A DNA stretch of 64,000 nucleotides from assembly GCA_948146395.1 (NCBI GenBank), contig OX411549.1, positions 24,419,155 through 24,483,154 of the forward strand. The letters are read 5' to 3'. The DNA is from Fragum whitleyi (lineage: Eukaryota > Mollusca > Bivalvia > Cardiida > Cardiidae). Shown piece by piece: positions 42,301 to 45,300 of the stretch (positions are counted from its first letter, which is position 1; each line of letters begins with the position of its first letter). Under the pieces are notes generated by a model, which saw nothing but the letters and a program-made list of their open reading frames with translations, did not search any database and was not told the origin of the DNA. The position numbers and the translations under genes are program-made.

Positions 42301-45300
42301 CGGAAAAGCATCTGAGCTAGAAGGTAACAATTTGGCCTTATTTTCTCATTTCTATATAAGGACCCCCTATATGTTTATATACCCATATAATCCTCATATT
42401 AATGACACACTACATAATGCTTGCGTCATTTCAAAGCCTCAGATGAAGACAAATACCAAATATAAAAAGATAACCACATTAGGTGGATAACCAAGAAAGA
42501 GATGACTTATTAGGATGTAACAAATTAGGACATAAGAAAAATGAGATAAATTGACCCTGTTGTTTTAAACTAAACTAGAAAATACAAGAAATTGCTAATT
42601 GGTATAATTTCTGACATTTTTCAAATCAGAATTGGACTATTTAGATTAAAAAAAGAAGATTGTGTCATTTAGTTTTGCGTTGACTTCATAATCAACCAGA
42701 TATCGAAAGTGCGTGACTATTGGGTCGCGTGAAAATGGGTACCTGGAGGATACAGTTTGACATGCTGTTTCCATGAATTGAAAAAAAAGAAGAATTATTG
42801 ACTCTGTCTAAGGCCTTTACTTTCTTTTTTTCACAATGTTAATCATAATGAATTATTTCTAGCAAAAACTCATATTTTATGAACTTAACCCTTTCCTGTT
42901 TTACAAAATTTTGGACCTGTCTGTCCAAATTCAAAGGTTTAGCAGACGAAAATTTAAAGTGGATTTAATTTGAAAAATAACCATTCAGTAGGGTAGAAAA
43001 TAGTGTGTAAAAAGAAGAAATTGCTTGTCAGAAGCAATTTCTTCTTTTTTCACAATGTTTTCTCAATCATAAAATCACAGACACGTAAACAGCAGGGATT
43101 AAACAGCAAAGGGTTAAACAAAAATGAATACAAAAAATGTTCGTGTTAAATATAATTGAAAATTGAGAAAATGCTGGCCAGAAAAAATTCTTAATTTTAT
43201 CTTTTATTGGTGCATCAAATATTCAAAAATACAAATCTGACCTTTATAAATGTCAACCTAGGCTAAAAGTGCTCACTGCTTTCCATAGCAATGGAGGCAA
43301 ATGTAAGAGGATATTAAAGCTTCGGGTATATCTAAATTCATAAAGAGCACCAAGGTAAATATTAACAGACCTAAGAGAAGAATTGGCATAAATTTTTATT
43401 GTTCATCCTCCCACTTTTTTAATTGTTTACAAACCTAACTTTAATTAATAAACTCCCAAAAAGACGAAAATGTTTATGAGTAAAGTTGAAATAAAAATGT
43501 AATCACATGTAATCAGATGTAATCATGATTACATTATAAAAGTAATTGTGATTGTAATTGATTACAATGAAAACTGTGTAATCATAATGTAATGAGTAAT
43601 CATAGAATCTGCAAGTAATTGTAATTGTAATCGATTACCAAGGTCTGCTGGGCTCCCTTCTTTCCGAGACATGTATAAGATAAATATTCAAATTCTCCCT
43701 TTCTCTTCACTATATTTTGTTAAAACGATTCCCTAGATTTTTTTAAGTATATTATATTTTCGATGGGCCACTAAAATCACGCAAGTATAATTAAAATAAA
43801 ACTGTAGTTGCGCGGCTTTGGTAGCACATTGACGATTGATAATCCAAATTCTTTTCTTATGAAAACTGATCGGTATTTGTACAAGAGAAATTTTCACTAT
43901 CTAAATTATCTTACATTTCAATTTTAACGTTTTTGCATTTCAAATAAATGGAACATGAACCTTATGACAGAAAACACTTTAACAATTGCATGTTTAAACG
44001 AACATGAAGATTATTTTTTTGTGTAAATAAAAAGTTTTGACTCATTCACTTAGTCATTCGCGTCTCGTGCTGTCTGAAAAGTGATTTTGAATTTTCCTAT
44101 ATTGCAACACGAAAAACAGAGAATTTGTAGAATATTCTTGAAAATTCCTCATTGTCCATTAATTTTCTGGTTCTATACTACTCTCATTTTTCGACAGTCA
44201 GTGAAAAACTCTTCTGATGCGTATGAAATATGTTGTTATTTCAAGATTTAATTTACAAAAATTAACTCTTTATTTTTTTGAAATTTTAGGATTTCTATGA
44301 TTGTTTCTTCTGTGAAAGCCACTGATTTCGCAATTTAAATTACCAAAATAATCACGAAAGATTGATTAATGTTAATAGAGAAATAAATAAACAATACATA
44401 CATGTAGAGAAAATAAACAATGTCATGCCATATAAAAGTAGATAAAAAGTAGATAAGTGTTTGTCGGAAGAAAATACAAGAAAAAGTCTTTATTTGGTTT
44501 ATTTGTAAAAAATGTTTAATTGCAAAGCGTGATAAAGTTTTGTATTTATAAAAATTTTATGCATTCCATGCAAAATTGAATTCTCATCTTTCGGTGCTTA
44601 TTAACCGTAAACATTACAATCGGAAAAAGAACAAAAAACTCTTTCAGGTAACCGAATGCGGGAAACAAAAAATATTCAATCAGTGGTCTAACCGTTTTCC
44701 GTTGCAAATGAATGCTAATGTCACATTTTAAAGAAATTGTGTCAATAGAAGTTTCTCTAAACATAAACTTTATCCTTTTTAAATTTCTTTTCTGGTCAAT
44801 GATGAATAAGATTGATCATATCAATAAAAAGGTCTATAAGTGAACAAAAAGCGGTAGAGTGTTATATCATAAAGTCATTTCCTTTCCCATCTTCTCGAGT
44901 CAAGGGATATCGAATCGATAGTAAGTAAAACGTTCATAACCCTCGGTTCGACAAGATATTTCCTTCCAATAAACTCCGCCCATCCTTGCGCATGCGCAAT
45001 TGTTACCATGCAGAAACCTGCATGGTCAAAATTAGGTTTTTCCTGTCCCAGTATCGGAGGGTAGCGTAGATTGGGACAGGTTAACCAGTCTAGTGTTCAA
45101 GGGGTAGTGGATTCAAGTCCCATATTTGGCTCACTTAGCAGCTAGCAACCCTGATTTACTTCAATACAAGTAACTGTATTTTAGATGATAGAGGTAACAA
45201 TCTCTTCCAGATAACAGTCGACAAGAAATAAGGAAGTAATCAACTTATGTAAAACGCGAAAACCGATTACACTCACATTCCCGTAAGCCAAATGGACCGC

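Larger units (their letters stand above)
40132..43647. mobile_element. hAT-like element with 8-bp target duplication
   Basis: TIRs CAGACCTGGGGTAATCG and (inverted) CAGACCTTGGTAATCG, flanked by CTGGGCTC on both sides (40124-40131, 43648-43655). Many subterminal GTAATC/GATTAC motifs fill the first and last ~170 bp, typical of hAT transposase-binding regions. 3.5 kb, but no transposase frame is recognisable. Confidence 0.85.
39834..45089. mobile_element. 5.3-kb TIR element with hairpin ends, inserted in a SINE
   Basis: Left end ACTGGCGAACCTGTCTCAAT and right end (inverted) ACTGGTTAACCTGTCCCAAT match; similarity continues through a hairpin and GACAGG(T/A)AAAACCTAAT for about 60 bp. CTAGTGTTCAAG occurs on both sides (39819-39830 and 45090-45101), separated on the left by three bases. 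The flanks joined together read like a SINE tRNA head (GTAAGAGCACTGTGCTAGTG ... AGTGGATTCAAGTCCC). No transposase seen; other elements occupy its interior. Confidence 0.72.

Noticed and set aside
40922..43650. hAT transposase gene
   Set aside because: Searched for by eye inside the hAT-like element; only short frames exist, so the element is non-autonomous or decayed.
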